Assembly (NCBI RefSeq): GCF_001953975.1
Contig: NZ_MBEJ01000007.1
Coordinates: forward strand, 123,735-187,734
DNA: 64,000 bases
Source of the DNA: Mycobacterium sp. NS-7484
GTDB lineage: Bacteria > Actinomycetota > Actinomycetes > Mycobacteriales > Mycobacteriaceae
Direction of reading: 5' to 3'
This document shows positions 61,854 to 64,000 of this stretch, one piece after another. Made by a program: the position numbers and the translations under genes. The notes below the pieces were generated by a model that had not been told where the DNA came from, searched no databases, and worked only from the letters and a program-made list of their open reading frames with translations. Each line of letters starts with the position of its first letter. Within the stretch, counting starts at the first letter, position 1.

Positions 61854-62588
61854 GTGGTGGTCGAGCGCAGCACGCCGCCTGCGCGAAATCGTGGTTACAC
61901 TGCGGAGGTGTTCAAGCGTGGCCTGAAATGGATTTCTCGCGGCGGCTGGATCGCCGATCTGCCCGGCCGCTTTCCCGCTGCGCCGCAGAAAGAACGGATC
62001 GAAGCCATCGCGGCGGCCAATCACGATCGGCTCGGGCCTCAGCATCTGGCCCCGGAATATGAGTTGCCAGAGGTGAAGTACACCCCGCGTGATGTCAGCT
62101 CGCCGGCGTTCCAAGGTGATCTCTACGCCTGGCTGGTCATGCAACGTAAGCCACAGACGGTGGTGGAGTTCGGATCGGGTTTCGGGGTGTCCGGCATGTA
62201 TTTCGCCGCGGGTCTGGAGGCCAACCGGTCCGGGCACCTGTACAGCTTCGAGATCAACGACTCCTGGGCGGACGTCGCGGAGCGGTCGATCTCAGAGTTG
62301 TCGAGCCGATTCACGTTGACCCGCGGGGCTTTCGAGGATCACGTTGGTACCGTCCCGGGACCGATCGATCTGGCTTTCGTCGACGGTATCCACACGTATG
62401 ACTTCGTGATCGAGCAGTGGAAGATCTTGCAGCCGCTGATGTCCCCGGGTGGTCTGGTGCTGTTCGACGACATCACCTACGGCCAGGGCATGCACGAGGC
62501 GTGGCTGGAGATCGGTAAATCCGACGCCGTCGCGGGGGCGGTGGAATTTCGGCGCAACAGCCGGCTGGGGCTGGTGGAGTGCCGGTGA
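61854..62588 (+). CDS. Class I SAM-dependent methyltransferase
   Basis: About 244 aa from a GTG 4 bp after the glycosyltransferase stop; a GTG at 61908 is the alternative start. SAM-binding VVEFGSGFGVSGMYFA near residue 101, IDLAFVDGIHTYDFV as the acidic motif, and GGLVLFDDI at the following strand. Resembles O-methyltransferases acting on sugars. Co-transcribed with the glycosyltransferase, so methylation of the same sugar is likely. Confidence 0.87.
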   Translation: MVVERSTPPARNRGYTAEVFKRGLKWISRGGWIADLPGRFPAAPQKERIEAIAAANHDRLGPQHLAPEYELPEVKYTPRDVSSPAFQGDLYAWLVMQRKPQTVVEFGSGFGVSGMYFAAGLEANRSGHLYSFEINDSWADVAERSISELSSRFTLTRGAFEDHVGTVPGPIDLAFVDGIHTYDFVIEQWKILQPLMSPGGLVLFDDITYGQGMHEAWLEIGKSDAVAGAVEFRRNSRLGLVECR

Positions 62589-62598
62589 CGTGCGCTCT

Positions 62599-63174
62599 TC
62601 AGGACGCGGCGTGCTGCGAAAAGACGAACAGCCGCTGATCTTCCCAGAGCTCCTCGTGCGGCGCCGCGTAGCCGCGGTCGGAGAACAGGCGCCGTAACTG
62701 CTCTGCGCTGTAGCTGTTCATCCAGCCGTGCTGCAGGCGCACGACGGCACCGCGTAGCGCCCGCAACGAGTGGGCGTCGGCCGGAGCGCAGGCATAGGAC
62801 ACCACGCAGGTTGCGACGCGGTCGGCCAGCCAATCCACCACCGCCGGCAAGTCGCGGATGTACTCGAGCACACCCATGAACACTGCGGCGTCGTAGACTC
62901 CGGCACCGATTTCGGGCAATGGCCGATTGTTGAGATCGGCGACGAGCGTTCCCGGACCACGGTCGACGATGTCGGACGGCACGTAGGTGCAGGACGGATT
63001 CAAATGGCGCTCCAAAACCCGCTTGGCTGCGCCGAACTCGATGACGCGGCTGCCGTGTGGGATCAGTTCCGCCGCCCGCTGGGTGCGGCTTTCCCACGAC
63101 GCGTAAATATTGCGGGGTTCTGCCCATCGGCGGTAATCGGTCTTTTGACGAAGGGCGCCAAGCGCTCTCAACAT
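62599..63174 (-). CDS. SAM-dependent methyltransferase (class I)
   Basis: 191 aa. Motif I RVIEFGAAKRVLERHL (about residue 43), LVADLNNRPLPE as motif II and DAAVFMGVLEYIRDLP as motif IV. Small size suggests that only the Rossmann core is present. Convergent with the methyltransferase at 61854-62588, and divergent from the pyruvyl transferase. Probably another modification enzyme of the glycolipid. Confidence 0.83.
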   Translation of the reverse strand: MLRALGALRQKTDYRRWAEPRNIYASWESRTQRAAELIPHGSRVIEFGAAKRVLERHLNPSCTYVPSDIVDRGPGTLVADLNNRPLPEIGAGVYDAAVFMGVLEYIRDLPAVVDWLADRVATCVVSYACAPADAHSLRALRGAVVRLQHGWMNSYSAEQLRRLFSDRGYAAPHEELWEDQRLFVFSQHAAS

Positions 63175-63363
63175 TTGCTGAAACTCCTCGAAACTGTGAA
63201 ATTATGTGACAGAAGATTTCTTCGCCCTTGAGTGACCGGTTTCCCTCCGAACTATGCGCCGCGCCTTTTGTTTTCGAAGGCTAACATCGACTCAGCCGTC
63301 CCGCGGCGGGTAGCCGATGGTTATCCAGTGCAGCCGCTGCGCAATTGCAGAGAAAGTCCTCTC

Positions 63364-64000
63364 ATGAGTCTTAGCCGGGAAATCGATAGAGCCGCAATAC
63401 CGCACGTGGTGGGACCGGTGGTGGGTTATCTGGGTTGGCACGGGCGGGGCAATCTGGGTGATGACGCGATTTATGAGGCGGTGCGTGCGCAGCTTTGTGG
63501 GGCGCGGTTTGTCGATCTTCCGGTGTTGTCGCGGGAGCGGTTGCAGGCGGTGGCTACGGGGCGGAGTCGGTTGTTGCGGCGCGCCATCCAGGTGGTCGGC
63601 GGCGGAACACTCGTGGGAACCCGCTACTTCCGGCGGCTGGTCCGACGGGGGATGTCGTCGACCAGCGGTGGCAGTTACGCCATCGGGGTGGGCGTCGACG
63701 ACCCGGCCTTCCCACGACGGCAGAACGCCTCCGGCAGCGATGAGCTCAAGCGGTGGGTGCCGTTGCTGTCCCGGTTTCAGGTGGTGTCGGTGCGTGGGCC
63801 GCGTAGTGCTGAGTTGCTTGGCGGGGTGGGGCTGGATGTGGATGTGGTGGGGGATCCGGCGTTGTTGTTGCCTCGGCCGCAGGTGGTGGCGCGGGAGGGG
63901 GTGATCGGGCTGAATCTGGGCTTCGGCGATGACCCGGGCGCGGCTGTGGTGGCCCCGGCCGCGGCGTGGGGGCGCGGGGCGACCGCGGCGCTGTTGGAGA
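63364..64000 (+). CDS. Polysaccharide pyruvyl transferase (5' part, continues past window)
   Basis: 212 codons without a stop at the right edge. Start ATG after a 189-bp divergent gap. The N-terminal GYLGWHGRGNLGDDAIYEA and VVGGGTLVG are hallmarks of the pyruvyl transferase family (CsaB/WcaK group), and VRGPRSAELL and VVGDPALLLP follow as expected. It adds a ketal-linked pyruvate from PEP to a sugar. The sequence is unusually rich in GTG and GGG codons compared with its neighbours, which hints at a different origin. Confidence 0.92.
   Translation, partial: MSLSREIDRAAIPHVVGPVVGYLGWHGRGNLGDDAIYEAVRAQLCGARFVDLPVLSRERLQAVATGRSRLLRRAIQVVGGGTLVGTRYFRRLVRRGMSSTSGGSYAIGVGVDDPAFPRRQNASGSDELKRWVPLLSRFQVVSVRGPRSAELLGGVGLDVDVVGDPALLLPRPQVVAREGVIGLNLGFGDDPGAAVVAPAAAWGRGATAALLE

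Overview
The window is high-GC actinobacterial DNA from a Mycobacterium, most likely a fast-growing Mycolicibacterium. The evidence is a complete yrbE-mce operon, a type I fatty acid synthase with acpS, an Ldt(Mt2)-type L,D-transpeptidase, a PPE2 homologue behind a cobalamin riboswitch, hemophore-related and Mce-associated proteins, and mycofactocin-type SDRs. The block fas - acpS - M20 peptidase - bcp - DUF3618 - ldtB matches the gene neighbourhood Rv2524c to Rv2518c of M. tuberculosis as I remember it. No insertion sequence, phage or CRISPR array was seen.

Region 1 (1-34 kb) looks like an uptake-and-catabolism locus for a hydrophobic, probably alicyclic or steroid-like substrate. It holds three P450s, a 3Fe-4S ferredoxin, two mycofactocin-type SDRs, a classical SDR, an aldehyde dehydrogenase, a CaiB-type CoA-transferase, an Ltp2-like thiolase-fold aldolase with its DUF35 partner, a VOC protein, an enoyl-CoA hydratase, two acyl-CoA ligases (one FadD3-like), an amidohydrolase, a full Mce transporter (yrbEA to mceF), four small secreted proteins and two Mce-associated membrane proteins. 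A 19-bp inverted repeat, ATTCTC-N7-GAGAAT, recurs at least seven times (7226, 7402, 20972, 21084, 22632, 26500, 27807), nearly always between divergent genes or just upstream of a start. It ties most of these units into one apparent regulon. Two TetR genes with their own, different palindromes lie inside the locus.

Region 2 (34-38.2 kb) is a small regulatory and transport stretch: a truncated SARP-type regulator coupled to a 38-aa membrane peptide, an LtrA-family protein, an MFS transporter and a divergent MerR regulator.

Region 3 (38.2-55.5 kb) is core genome: fas and acpS, an M20 dipeptidase, a bcp peroxiredoxin, a DUF3618 protein, a roughly 1-kb stretch without a convincing gene, a small unknown gene, tRNA-Lys(CTT) with its terminator, ldtB, an SRPBCC/DUF899 pair and an SDR.

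Region 4 (55.5-64 kb) has the cobalamin riboswitch with PPE2, then an MmpL transporter, a family 1 glycosyltransferase, two methyltransferases and the start of a polysaccharide pyruvyl transferase. This set resembles a surface glycolipid (lipooligosaccharide) cluster that continues past the right edge.
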